The position numbers and the translations under genes were made by a program. This document shows, one piece after another, positions 10,104 through 17,986 of a DNA stretch of 64,000 bases. Below the pieces are notes generated by a model. The model worked only from the letters and a program-made list of their open reading frames with translations. It was not told where the DNA came from and ran no database searches. The stretch is from NCBI RefSeq assembly GCF_021227995.1, contig NZ_CP089301.1:2666001-2730000 (forward strand), in the 5' to 3' direction. The DNA comes from Novosphingobium kaempferiae (GTDB lineage Bacteria > Pseudomonadota > Alphaproteobacteria > Sphingomonadales > Sphingomonadaceae). The stretch's first letter is position 1. Each line of letters opens with the position of its first letter.

Positions 10104-10994
10104 TCAGTTCCCCTGTGAAGTGGGCGCGGTGGTCGGCACGAGTGCCGGGGTGGTCGCCTGAGCGGGATTGGCAGCGGGCGTGTTCGCGGCAACCGCCGGA
10201 GCGACCGGAACAGCAGCCTTGGGCGCAGGAGCGGGCCGCGAGGCCATCGGGCGCGAGTTCACCAGTTCGGCGCGCGCCTTGCCGGAGCGCAGGACCAGCG
10301 TGTCCGGCACGTCGTCGATCACGATCGTCGCGCCGCGCACGGCGTAGTTCACCGGCCCCTCGTCGCCCTTCTCGTTGGTCGTCAGGATCGCGGGGACCGG
10401 CGACTTTTCCGGCCACAGCAGGTAGGTGGACGTGCCGTCATCGTAGATGCGCGAGGGCATCAGCTTCTCCGCACCCACGCGCTTCCACGCGAAGTTCAGC
10501 GCGGCCGCGTCGGCAGGAACGGCGGCGGGATCGCCCAGCGCCAGTGCCTGTTCGGTCGGGTCCAGCGCGGCGACGGCGGTGGGCGCAGTCGTCGGCTCGA
10601 CCTTCTTGGGCTCGTCCTTGTAGGTGAAGCGCAGCATGTAGAGCGGCTTCGCCTTGGCCGAGGCGACAAGATCGAAGAAATAGGTGTGGCGGTTGGTCAC
10701 AACCGTCATGTTGGTGCGCGCGGTGGCTTCCAGCGGCTTCACGAAGAGCAGGTCGGCCCGCTTGTTGGGCGTGATCTGCCAGGCCTGCGAATCGCCGACC
10801 GCGACGTTCTCGATCGCCTCGCCGTCACCGAAGGCGATGGTCGCCTGCACCCCGGCCTTGCCGTCGATGCGCACGACCTCGTTGTCGCTGAACATGTGGG
10901 CGACAAGGCGGTCGTCCGCCCGGGCCGGTGCCGCCAGCGCGAGGGCCATCAGGCTCCCCGCAAGCGCCACATTGCGCAGGGTTGCGCGGGTCAT
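10104..10994 (-). CDS. virB9: VirB9/TrbG outer-membrane core protein
   Basis: 296 residues. A signal peptide (about 1-26, ending APARA) is followed by the CagX/VirB9 domain: TIAFGDGEAIENVAVGDSQAW and TNRHTYFFDLVA are typical. The C-terminal domain contains RIYDDGTSTYLLWP, which in the family contacts VirB10 and VirB7. The last 60 residues are an unusual Ala/Pro-rich tail. Its start overlaps the virB6 stop (ATGA, 10991-10994). No virB7 lipoprotein gene is adjacent, so how VirB9 is held in the outer membrane is unclear. Confidence 0.94.
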   Translation of the reverse strand: MTRATLRNVALAGSLMALALAAPARADDRLVAHMFSDNEVVRIDGKAGVQATIAFGDGEAIENVAVGDSQAWQITPNKRADLLFVKPLEATARTNMTVVTNRHTYFFDLVASAKAKPLYMLRFTYKDEPKKVEPTTAPTAVAALDPTEQALALGDPAAVPADAAALNFAWKRVGAEKLMPSRIYDDGTSTYLLWPEKSPVPAILTTNEKGDEGPVNYAVRGATIVIDDVPDTLVLRSGKARAELVNSRPMASRPAPAPKAAVPVAPAVAANTPAANPAQATTPALVPTTAPTSQGN

Positions 10995-12244
10995 CGTGTC
11001 TTCTCCTTCGCCGGCAGCTTGCCGGTGTCGTTCGAGGCGCTGCGGAACCGCGAGCCGATGCCCTTGGCCCGCGTTGCCGAATCGCTTTGACGCAGAGGTT
11101 CGATCCCCCCGCCCACGACTTGCGTTACCACGGTTCGCCGGTCGCTTGAACGCATCGCGCCCTCGCCGCCCTGCACCGTCGCGCCGCCAGCGACCGCTGC
11201 CGCAGCGGCGGCCGATACGGTCGAGGTGCGGCTCTGGAAGGCGGCCGGGGGCGGCACTGCGACGCTGGTCGAAGCCGGAGCGGCGGCCTGTCCCTGCGGC
11301 GCATCGCGCTCCCGCTCGGAAGCGCCGAGGCCGAAGACCTGCCAGCCGGTCACCATCGTCGCGGCGACCTTCACCACCATGACCATCAGCGCGACGTGGA
11401 CCGAGGCGACAAGGAAGAAGGCCATCGCGCCGCGTCCGTCGATCTCCCCGGCGTTCGCGTTCTGGACGAGGCCCGAGATAATCGGCACCAGCAGTTCGAG
11501 CGTGATCCCGCCGCCGAGCACCACGAACAGCGGCGTCACGGCGGTCAGCACGACGCCGCGCAGCCAGCCTGCGGTGAGGCCCTTGGTGCCGCCGAACAGC
11601 GCCATGACCACGAAGATCGGGCCGAGCGCGAGCAGCACGGCGAGCGCGATGCGCGCGGTCAGCAGCACGCCCACAGTGCCGAGCAGCAGCAGCAGCGCGC
11701 CCATCCACATCACGCTTTCGGGCGTGAACAGCCCGCCCGCGCCCTTGGCGGCGACAGCCGCGCCCGCAGCTCCGGCAGCGGCTTCACCGCCGCCTTCGCC
11801 GGTCCCGCGCGAGGTCGCTTCGGAAATGTCGTTGATCGCCGAGAAGACGATGTCGATGCGGTCGCCGAACAGCTGCGTCGCCGATCCCTTCGCGCCCATC
11901 AGCACGCCCGCGATCCAGTCCGGCCCTCCGATGGCGAGGTTCCAGACGACGCCCTGATAGGCGATCCAGCTCGTCGCGAAGGTCAGCACTACACCGAGGC
12001 GCAGCATGCGCGGGGAAAGCGCCGAGATGCCGAGATTGGAGCGCCCGGTCAGCAGCGAGAACGCGAAGAAGGCGATGTAGAGCGTCAGCAGGATCGTGAG
12101 CACCGGGGCCATCGTGCCCCCCGCCCCGAACAGCCGCCCGAAAGCGCCCGCCGCCATCTCGTTCGCCACGCAGTCGACCGCGCGCAGCGCCGGGGCGACC
12201 CCGGCGGAAGCGACTTCGGTAAGCTGTTCGCAGGCACTTGCCAT
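10991..12244 (-). CDS. virB6: VirB6/TrbL polytopic membrane protein
   Basis: 417 residues. Several hydrophobic helices are visible (about 45-65, 80-100, 180-230, 245-270, 295-320). The family region LALGPIFVVMALFGGTKGLTAGWLRG lies near the middle. The last 90 residues are a low-complexity Ala/Ser/Arg tail that probably stays in the cytoplasm. VirB6 forms the inner-membrane channel. It is followed directly by virB9; the virB8 that stands here in classical operons is missing, and nothing in this tail resembles VirB8. Start 12244 lies just before the virB4 stop (5-nt gap). Confidence 0.9.
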   Translation of the reverse strand: MASACEQLTEVASAGVAPALRAVDCVANEMAAGAFGRLFGAGGTMAPVLTILLTLYIAFFAFSLLTGRSNLGISALSPRMLRLGVVLTFATSWIAYQGVVWNLAIGGPDWIAGVLMGAKGSATQLFGDRIDIVFSAINDISEATSRGTGEGGGEAAAGAAGAAVAAKGAGGLFTPESVMWMGALLLLLGTVGVLLTARIALAVLLALGPIFVVMALFGGTKGLTAGWLRGVVLTAVTPLFVVLGGGITLELLVPIISGLVQNANAGEIDGRGAMAFFLVASVHVALMVMVVKVAATMVTGWQVFGLGASERERDAPQGQAAAPASTSVAVPPPAAFQSRTSTVSAAAAAAVAGGATVQGGEGAMRSSDRRTVVTQVVGGGIEPLRQSDSATRAKGIGSRFRSASNDTGKLPAKEKTR

Positions 12245-12249
12245 CGGGC

Positions 12250-14667
12250 TTACTCCGCCGCCGCCACCCAAGGCGCGTCTTCATCCAGCTCACCCGGCCA
12301 CTGCATGCCGGTGAGCACCGGATACCAAGCCTCGGGCGCATCGCCGTAGCGTTCGCGAAGCTGATCGAGCTTGCGCACGGTGCTTTCGCGCCCCGACAGG
12401 ACGGTCAGCACCTCGGGCATGCCCGAAAGGTCGAGGCGCACCACGACCGAGGCGTCCGACTGGCGGATCAGGAAGCAGCGCGAATGCGCGGGCAGCGTGC
12501 GGATGACGTCGAGTTCGTGCTGCGACAGGCCGAAGCCTTCGCAGTAATCCTCCGGCCGCGCGCGCGAGTTGGGCATGAACACCATCGTCGCGGTCTGCTC
12601 GACGAGCGCGGTCGCGATCTTGCTGTCCAGCGCATCGCGGGCGGACTGCGTCGCGAAACCGACCAGGGCGTTGCGCTTGCGCAGCGTCTTGAGCCAGTCG
12701 CGGATGCGGGCGGCGAAAACCTCGTCGTCAAGCGCCTTCCAGCCCTCGTCGATCAGGATCATCGTCGGCTCGCCGTCGAGACGCTCGTCGATGCGGTGGA
12801 ATAGGTACATCATGACCGGCGTGCGCAGGCGCGGGCTTTCCAGCAGCGCGGTCATGTCGAAGCCGAGCACGCGCTGGCTCAGATCGAGACGGTCGTGTTG
12901 GTTGTCGAACAGCCAGCCATGCTCGCCACCCTGCAACCAGGCATCGAGGCGCGAGGCGAGGTCGCCCGGCTCGGGACGGCGTGCGCCCGCCAGCAGTTCG
13001 CGGAAGTGCGAGAGACGGCGCAGCGACGGGTCGTTATGGTAGGCCGCGTCGACCGCGTTGGCGATCGTCGCAAGTTCCTCAGGCCCCTTGGCGGCAAGCA
13101 GCACACCCAGCCAGTCCCGCAGGAATGCGCGGTTGTGCGCGGTGTCGGGCAGCGAGAGCGGGTTGAAACCGGTCGGGTGGCCAGCAGCGACGCGGCTGTA
13201 GTTGCCGCCGATACCGCGCAGGAACACTTCGGCGCCGCGGTCCTTGTCGAACAGGATCGTGCGGGGCGCGAACTTCTGCGCCTGTGCGGCGAGGAAGTTC
13301 ATGACCACGGTCTTGCCGGAACCCGACGGACCGATGACGGTGAAGTTACCGAGGTCGCCCTGGTGGAAGTTGAAGAAGAACGGAGTCGAGCTGGTCGTGG
13401 CCAGCAAGGTGACCGCATCGCCCCAGTGGTTGCCGCTCGCCTGCCCCATCGCGAAGCCGTGGAGGCTGCCGAAACAGGCCATGTTGGCGCTGGAAATCAG
13501 CGCGCGGCGCACGATGAAGCTCTCGTTGCCGGGAAGTTGGCCCCAGAACGCGGGTTCGAGGTTCACTTCCTCGCGCACCGCAACCGCGCCCGCATCGGCG
13601 AGCGCAGCGGCGCACATGGCGGTCACTTCGTCGAGATGGTCGAGCGAATCGCTGCGGACCAGAACCGAAAGGTGGTGGTCGCCGAAACCGACCGAGCCGG
13701 TGCCAAGCGCATCGCGCGCGGCGGACATCTCGCGACGCTCCGCCACGGCTTCCTCGTCGGCGCTGCGCAGGCGGCGGATCGAGAGATCGATGCGCTCGCG
13801 GGCGATCTGGCGGTCCGCAGGCGCATAGCTCTCGGTCAGGACCAGTTCGCAGGGCAGGCGCAGCAGCGCGTCGGTAAGGCCCGGCGCGGTCGAATCGGGA
13901 TAATCCTTCAGGCTCACGATCGAGCCGAACGTGCCCCCGGTCGCGCCGCGCAGTTCCATCGCGTCCATGCCGAAGCTGATGCGACGATATGGCAGCATGT
14001 GACCGATGTCGGTCTCGTCCGAGGGACGGCGCACCGGGCGCATCTCGCCATTGTAGAGCGCGGAAAGCAGTTCGAGCACTTCCGAACAGCGACCGGCAGG
14101 CGCCTCGTAGTCGCCCAGCAGGCGCGCGCCATAGGCGCCGAGCGAGGCCACCATCGCCGAAGCGGCGGCGCGCAAGGCACGAATGTCGCCGGGATCGGCC
14201 TCGACGTTTTCCGAGCCCTTGTTCTTCATCAGACGCGAAAGCTTGTCCGCCCAGCCCGCCTTGCCGCGCGCGGGACGACGCACCAGCGTAATGAACTGGT
14301 CGTTGACGAACAGCGCGCCGGAACCCGTGCGCTCCCGCCAGCGCGCATCGATATGCGCGGCGAGCGGATCGTCGAACTGCGCCGCCATCTCGATCTCGAC
14401 GCGGCGGCGGATGACGTGGTGATACAGTACGAAACGCGCGTCGAGCGAGGAGCGCAGCAGCACTTCGCGCGTGGCGACGTGGGCGTTCAACTCGTCGCTG
14501 TCGGCGGTCTCGAAGGCCAGCCCCGGCACCATGAGCGAAAGCATGACGGAGCCGTCGCGCAGACGCACCACGTTCTCGTCCACAAGTGCCGCATAAGGCA
14601 GCCGGTCACCGGCGAGCACCTCCTTGGCGCCCCACCCCTTCAACGGCGATTTGAAGCTCTTGGCCAT
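12250..14667 (-). CDS. virB4: VirB4 secretion ATPase
   Basis: 805 residues, normal for VirB4. It powers pilus assembly and substrate transfer at the inner membrane. The CagE/TrbE N-terminal domain covers about 180-400; the Walker A motif GPSGSGKTVVMNF is at about 443-455 and the Walker B motif at MILIDEGWKALDD (about 650). RNALVGFATQSARDAL and GLSQHELDVIRTL match the C-terminal domain. The start follows virB3 with a 31-nt gap. No frameshift or missing motif was seen, so it should be functional. Confidence 0.96.
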   Translation of the reverse strand: MAKSFKSPLKGWGAKEVLAGDRLPYAALVDENVVRLRDGSVMLSLMVPGLAFETADSDELNAHVATREVLLRSSLDARFVLYHHVIRRRVEIEMAAQFDDPLAAHIDARWRERTGSGALFVNDQFITLVRRPARGKAGWADKLSRLMKNKGSENVEADPGDIRALRAAASAMVASLGAYGARLLGDYEAPAGRCSEVLELLSALYNGEMRPVRRPSDETDIGHMLPYRRISFGMDAMELRGATGGTFGSIVSLKDYPDSTAPGLTDALLRLPCELVLTESYAPADRQIARERIDLSIRRLRSADEEAVAERREMSAARDALGTGSVGFGDHHLSVLVRSDSLDHLDEVTAMCAAALADAGAVAVREEVNLEPAFWGQLPGNESFIVRRALISSANMACFGSLHGFAMGQASGNHWGDAVTLLATTSSTPFFFNFHQGDLGNFTVIGPSGSGKTVVMNFLAAQAQKFAPRTILFDKDRGAEVFLRGIGGNYSRVAAGHPTGFNPLSLPDTAHNRAFLRDWLGVLLAAKGPEELATIANAVDAAYHNDPSLRRLSHFRELLAGARRPEPGDLASRLDAWLQGGEHGWLFDNQHDRLDLSQRVLGFDMTALLESPRLRTPVMMYLFHRIDERLDGEPTMILIDEGWKALDDEVFAARIRDWLKTLRKRNALVGFATQSARDALDSKIATALVEQTATMVFMPNSRARPEDYCEGFGLSQHELDVIRTLPAHSRCFLIRQSDASVVVRLDLSGMPEVLTVLSGRESTVRKLDQLRERYGDAPEAWYPVLTGMQWPGELDEDAPWVAAAE

Positions 14668-14698
14668 ATAAACTGTCGTCCCCCGCGCGCGTCAGTCG

Positions 14699-14980
14699 TT
14701 ACGGCGCGTAGCTGTTGCAGCCCCATCGCTGCCAGTTGGCAACGCGGGGGCACTTGCTGACCTTGGCGATCCACAGATCGAACACCCGCGGCTCGCGCAG
14801 GCACGCGAGATAGCCGATGCCGTGGATCACCAGCATGACGGGCAGCGTCCAGAAACTCTTGGTGATGAGGAAGATCTCGGTCACCAGAGCGAAATTGATG
14901 ATGAAGAAGCTGTAGGTCACGCCCGCGAACATCTGCGGGCGGGTCAGCGCGCGATGGACGGGATAGCGGGCGAGAGTCAT
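14699..14980 (-). CDS. virB3: VirB3 inner-membrane protein
   Basis: 93 residues, the usual VirB3 size. It starts YPVHRALTRPQMFAGVTYSF, which matches the family, with two close hydrophobic helices (about 22-60). The C-terminal part RVFDLWIAKVSKCP is also family-like. It helps VirB4 and pilin assembly. It starts 1 nt after virB2 ends. Confidence 0.92.
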   Translation of the reverse strand: MTLARYPVHRALTRPQMFAGVTYSFFIINFALVTEIFLITKSFWTLPVMLVIHGIGYLACLREPRVFDLWIAKVSKCPRVANWQRWGCNSYAP

Positions 14981-14981
14981 C

Positions 14982-15326
14982 TCAGCCTACCGCCGCCGAC
15001 TGGATGCCGGTGACGATCGCACCCGCGCCGAACAGGATGAACACGCCGATGATGACGGTCGCGCCGAAACGCCAGTTCATCCGGCCGGTCAGCATCATGA
15101 AGCCGACGGCCGCAACCGCCATGACCGCGACTGCAGTAGCCACGTTGCCGAGCAGCGTGCCCTGCAGCCAGCCGAGCGCCGCGACGATCGGGCCGGAACC
15201 TGCGGGGTCGGCGACAACTGCCTGGGCCTGCGCGAGAGAAGGAGCCAGAAGCGCTGCGAATGCGCCCAGTACCGGCAGCAAACCGCGAGAAAAACCGCTG
15301 CGAATATATGCGTATCGAATCACCAT
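14982..15326 (-). CDS. virB2: VirB2/TrbC pilin
   Basis: About 114 residues. A signal peptide ending APSLAQA is followed by a short mature protein with two hydrophobic helices separated by LTGRMNW, the pilin layout. First gene of the virB run. A GGAGG at 15329-15333 (complement) is only 2 nt before the ATG at 15326 but 5 nt before the next codon, GTG at 15323, so translation may start at GTG. A Pho-box-like site lies 34 nt further upstream. Confidence 0.9.
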   Translation of the reverse strand: MVIRYAYIRSGFSRGLLPVLGAFAALLAPSLAQAQAVVADPAGSGPIVAALGWLQGTLLGNVATAVAVMAVAAVGFMMLTGRMNWRFGATVIIGVFILFGAGAIVTGIQSAAVG

Positions 15327-15359
15327 GCCCTCCGTATGAGCGCGAAGTGCGTTATCATG

Positions 15360-15377
15360 ATGACATGAGTGTGACGA
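15360..15377 (-). promoter_or_regulatory. Possible weak Pho box before virB2
   Basis: On the minus strand this reads TCGTCAC-ACTC-ATGTCAT, two 7-mers spaced 11 bp like the PhoB consensus CTGTCAT-N4-CTGTCAT. The first unit is imperfect and no good -10 box sits at the usual distance, so this could be chance. Confidence 0.3.
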
Positions 15378-15497
15378 TGGGACGGCAATTCCGTCCATCA
15401 TGAGATATGCACCGCGGGACGCCATGCCAGACGACCCGTTAAAGTGTCATTACGTAGCAAAGCGTCTCAACTTCGTCGTACAGGCAGACTTCAACGG

Positions 15498-15528
15498 AAA
15501 AGGGGTGTTCCGTGCGGAACACCCCTTA
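15498..15528 (-). terminator. Intrinsic terminator after the TPR gene
   Basis: Perfect stem AGGGGTGTTCCG with its complement around a 2-nt loop. Read on the minus strand it is followed by TTTT. It should end the transcript of the gene at 15565-15939 and so isolate the virB operon from it. Confidence 0.8.
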
Positions 15529-15564
15529 AGCCCCCATTTGTGAGCGGTTAGCGATGAAACAGCC

Positions 15565-15939
15565 TCAGCGCGACGCCACGGTCGTGGCTGCCAGCAGCCC
15601 CCTCAGCGCCTGACGCGCGGCCAAGCGGGAATCCACCCAGGTGCCGTCAGCAAGCTGGAGATCGTAGCGCACCGGACTGGCGACCGCCGCGCGGTAGGCG
15701 GTGATGGCCTTGCCGGTCATCCCGGCCTGCGCATAGGCCGCCCCCAGATTGATGAGCTTTGCCGGATCGTCCGACCTGGCCGCACCACCAGCCTCCAGCT
15801 TGCGTACAGCCTCCTGCGACTGACCTGAGGCGAGTTCCGCATAGGCGACGTCAACGGTGTCATGCGCAGGCCGATCCAGCCCAAGCGCGAATGCGGACTG
15901 CCCCATCAGCAGGGCGGCTGCGAAAGCGGAAACGGACAT
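15565..15939 (-). CDS. Small exported TPR protein
   Basis: 124 residues. A signal-peptide-like start (MSVSAFAAALLMGQSAFA) is followed by about one and a half tetratricopeptide repeats, the clearest being KLINLGAAYAQAGMTGKAI, then a conserved tail. The start is backed by GGGAG 8 nt before the ATG. It has its own terminator, so it is not part of the virB operon although it lies on the same strand. It shares a divergent promoter region with the lipoprotein gene at 16248. Function unknown; a periplasmic protein-protein scaffold is the most one can say. Confidence 0.75.
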   Translation of the reverse strand: MSVSAFAAALLMGQSAFALGLDRPAHDTVDVAYAELASGQSQEAVRKLEAGGAARSDDPAKLINLGAAYAQAGMTGKAITAYRAAVASPVRYDLQLADGTWVDSRLAARQALRGLLAATTVASR

Positions 15940-16016
15940 GGCGACTTCTCCCGTGAACTTCGTGATGCAGACGCATGTTCCGCCTGAAACGACCGCTCAT
16001 CAAGAAAATGACGAGA

Positions 16017-16034
16017 GTGTCATAAAAATGCAAT
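16017..16034 (+). promoter_or_regulatory. Possible second Pho-box-like site in the divergent region
   Basis: GTGTCAT-AAAA-ATGCAAT, two 7-mers at 11-bp spacing; the first unit is good, the second poor. It lies between the TPR gene and the lipoprotein gene and could act on either. Confidence 0.35.
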
Positions 16035-16096
16035 CAACGTGTGATTCGCACGGAAATTGGCGATTCGTTAACCAGCATCTGTACTGCCGACGGGAT

Positions 16097-16118
16097 TTGT
16101 CATTCAATGGTCATATAA
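16097..16118 (+). promoter_or_regulatory. Pho box before the lipoprotein-TonB receptor pair
   Basis: TTGTCAT-TCAA-TGGTCAT-ATAA matches the PhoB direct-repeat pattern with exact 11-bp spacing, and weaker units continue to 16136. About 10 bp after the second unit is CATTAGT, a possible -10, which is the layout of known PhoB-dependent promoters. It places the gene start at 16248 rather than near 16119. Confidence 0.75.
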
Positions 16119-16247
16119 GTGAACATTAGTGTCACCGTAGTGCCAACAAATCGTCACCCCCTCCGCTTAGATGGCGCGAACAGCGAAGGCGGAATCGCCG
16201 CCTCGTTCGACCGATCACTTGTTCGACCTGAACACGGGGGATTCATC

Positions 16248-17897
16248 GTGAAGAAATTTTCTGGTCTGCTGCTCGTGGGCTGCAGCGCATTCGCACTTGC
16301 CGGTTGCGGCGCCGACGACATCTCCTCGCCGGGCTCCGACTCGATCAACATCACCAACCCGACCCCCGCACCGACCCCTGCTCCGACGCCTACCCCCAGC
16401 ACTGGCCTGGTCGTGGCGGCAACGGAATGCCCGGGCGCGGCAGCCACCGGCGGTCTTGCTCTCACCAACGACGGCATCATCTCGGGCCCCGAAGGCACCT
16501 GGCGCGTCTGCACCCTGCCCGCGCTGGTCAACGTCACCTCGACCCTGCCCAAGCAGACCGGCGTGATCTATCGCCTCAACGGCCGCGTCGACGTCGGCTG
16601 TGATGGTGGCTTCGCGGCCCCGACTTCGGCTGCGCCGCGCAGCACCACCACCGTCGCCTGCGGCGGTCGCTCGCTCACCGCTGACACCAACGTGACGTTG
16701 ACCATCGAGCCGGGCGTGATCGTCTATGGCGACAGCACCAATGCCGCATCGTGGCTGGCCGTGAACCGCGGCAACAAGCTGATCGCCGAGGGCACCGCCG
16801 CGCGCCCGATCATCTTCACCAGCCTCCAGAACGTGCGTGGCGCCAACAACAACGACTCGATGGGCCAGTGGGGCGGCGTCGTGCTGCTAGGCCGCGGTCG
16901 CACCACCGACTGCTCGACCGGCCTCGGCTCGGTCGCTGCCGACAACTGCGAGCGCGTGACGGAAGGCGCTGCCGACCCCGCGAACTTCGGCGGTCGTGAC
17001 AACGCCTACAACGCCGGCAGCATGAAGTACGTGCAGATCCGTTACTCGGGCTACTCGCTTGCTCCGGGCAACGAACTGCAGTCGCTCACTGGCGGCGGCA
17101 TCGGCACCGGCACTCAGCTCGACTTCATCCAGTCGGTCAACAGCTCGGACGACGGTTCGGAGTTCTTCGGCGGTGCGCTCAACATGAAGCACTACGTCGC
17201 GATCAACGCCGATGACGACAGCCTCGACCTCGACACCGGTGTTCAGGCGAACGTCCAGTACGCCCTGATCATCCAGAAGCCGAGCGCCGGCGACTCGTTC
17301 TTCGAATTCGACAGCAACGGCAACGAAGCCGACACCCCGCGCACCAAGATCACGGTCGGCAACTTCACCGCCATCCAGACCGCCATCGGTTCGGGCAACA
17401 GCGGAAACCAGGCCTCGGCTCTGTTCCGCGGCAACGCCGACGTGACCCTGCTCAACGGTGTGGTCGCGAGCCCGACCAACGAGTGTCTCCGCCTGAACGG
17501 CACCACCGCCAACGGCTCGGCTCCGGCTTCGCTCGTTGCCCGCTCGGTCGTCATGACCTGCGGTGGCACCGCACCGGTCCTCGGCACCGGCACCTACACC
17601 GATGCCACGGCCGCGACGGCTTTCGGCACCGGCGCGAACAACAACAACTCGGCCTTCACCTCGACGCTGACGAGCACCTTCGTCAATGGTGCGGGTGAGA
17701 ACGCCGTTGCTGCGTTCACGAACTACGCCAGCCTTAACGCTTCGGGCCAGACCAACATCTCGAGCTTCTTCACCAGCACGACCTGGATCGGCGCGGTGCA
17801 GAATTCGACCGACAACTGGTTCCGCGGCTGGACCTGCGACACGACCAACGCAAACCTCGGATCGAACAGCGCCTGCACGGCGCTGCCCACGACCTGA
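16248..17897 (+). CDS. Outer-membrane-type lipoprotein, probable Pho-regulated partner of the TonB receptor
   Basis: 549 residues from a GTG with GGGGGA upstream. The signal peptide ends in a lipobox (LAGC, Cys at about 21). A proline-rich spacer (repeated PTPA units, about 36-50) then leads to a Ser/Thr/Asn/Gly-rich domain. Phrases such as VTLTIEPGVIVYGD, ARPIIFTSLQN, WGGVVLLGRG and NAGSMKYVQIRYSGY look like a right-handed beta-helix. No catalytic motif was recognised. It stands just before a TonB-dependent receptor and behind a Pho box, so it is probably a surface lipoprotein that binds or processes a phosphate-containing ligand; this is inferred from context only. Confidence 0.85.
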   Translation: MKKFSGLLLVGCSAFALAGCGADDISSPGSDSINITNPTPAPTPAPTPTPSTGLVVAATECPGAAATGGLALTNDGIISGPEGTWRVCTLPALVNVTSTLPKQTGVIYRLNGRVDVGCDGGFAAPTSAAPRSTTTVACGGRSLTADTNVTLTIEPGVIVYGDSTNAASWLAVNRGNKLIAEGTAARPIIFTSLQNVRGANNNDSMGQWGGVVLLGRGRTTDCSTGLGSVAADNCERVTEGAADPANFGGRDNAYNAGSMKYVQIRYSGYSLAPGNELQSLTGGGIGTGTQLDFIQSVNSSDDGSEFFGGALNMKHYVAINADDDSLDLDTGVQANVQYALIIQKPSAGDSFFEFDSNGNEADTPRTKITVGNFTAIQTAIGSGNSGNQASALFRGNADVTLLNGVVASPTNECLRLNGTTANGSAPASLVARSVVMTCGGTAPVLGTGTYTDATAATAFGTGANNNNSAFTSTLTSTFVNGAGENAVAAFTNYASLNASGQTNISSFFTSTTWIGAVQNSTDNWFRGWTCDTTNANLGSNSACTALPTT

Positions 17898-17920
17898 TCC
17901 GGCCGCCCGTGAAGTAACGA

Positions 17921-17952
17921 CAGGGGGGCGGTCCAAGCTGGCCGCCCCCCTG
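17921..17952 (+). terminator. Strong hairpin between lipoprotein and TonB receptor genes
   Basis: Perfect 11-bp stem CAGGGGGGCGG with its complement, 10-nt loop, then only TTC rather than a T-run. It probably acts as a partial terminator or mRNA-stabilising structure that keeps the lipoprotein message above that of the receptor. Confidence 0.6.
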
Positions 17953-17986
17953 TTCGCATCCGATACATGTTCCAGGGGGACATACC

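Noticed and set aside
16119..16247. Upstream start for the lipoprotein at 16119
   Set aside because: It lies at the Pho box and would hide the lipoprotein signal peptide.
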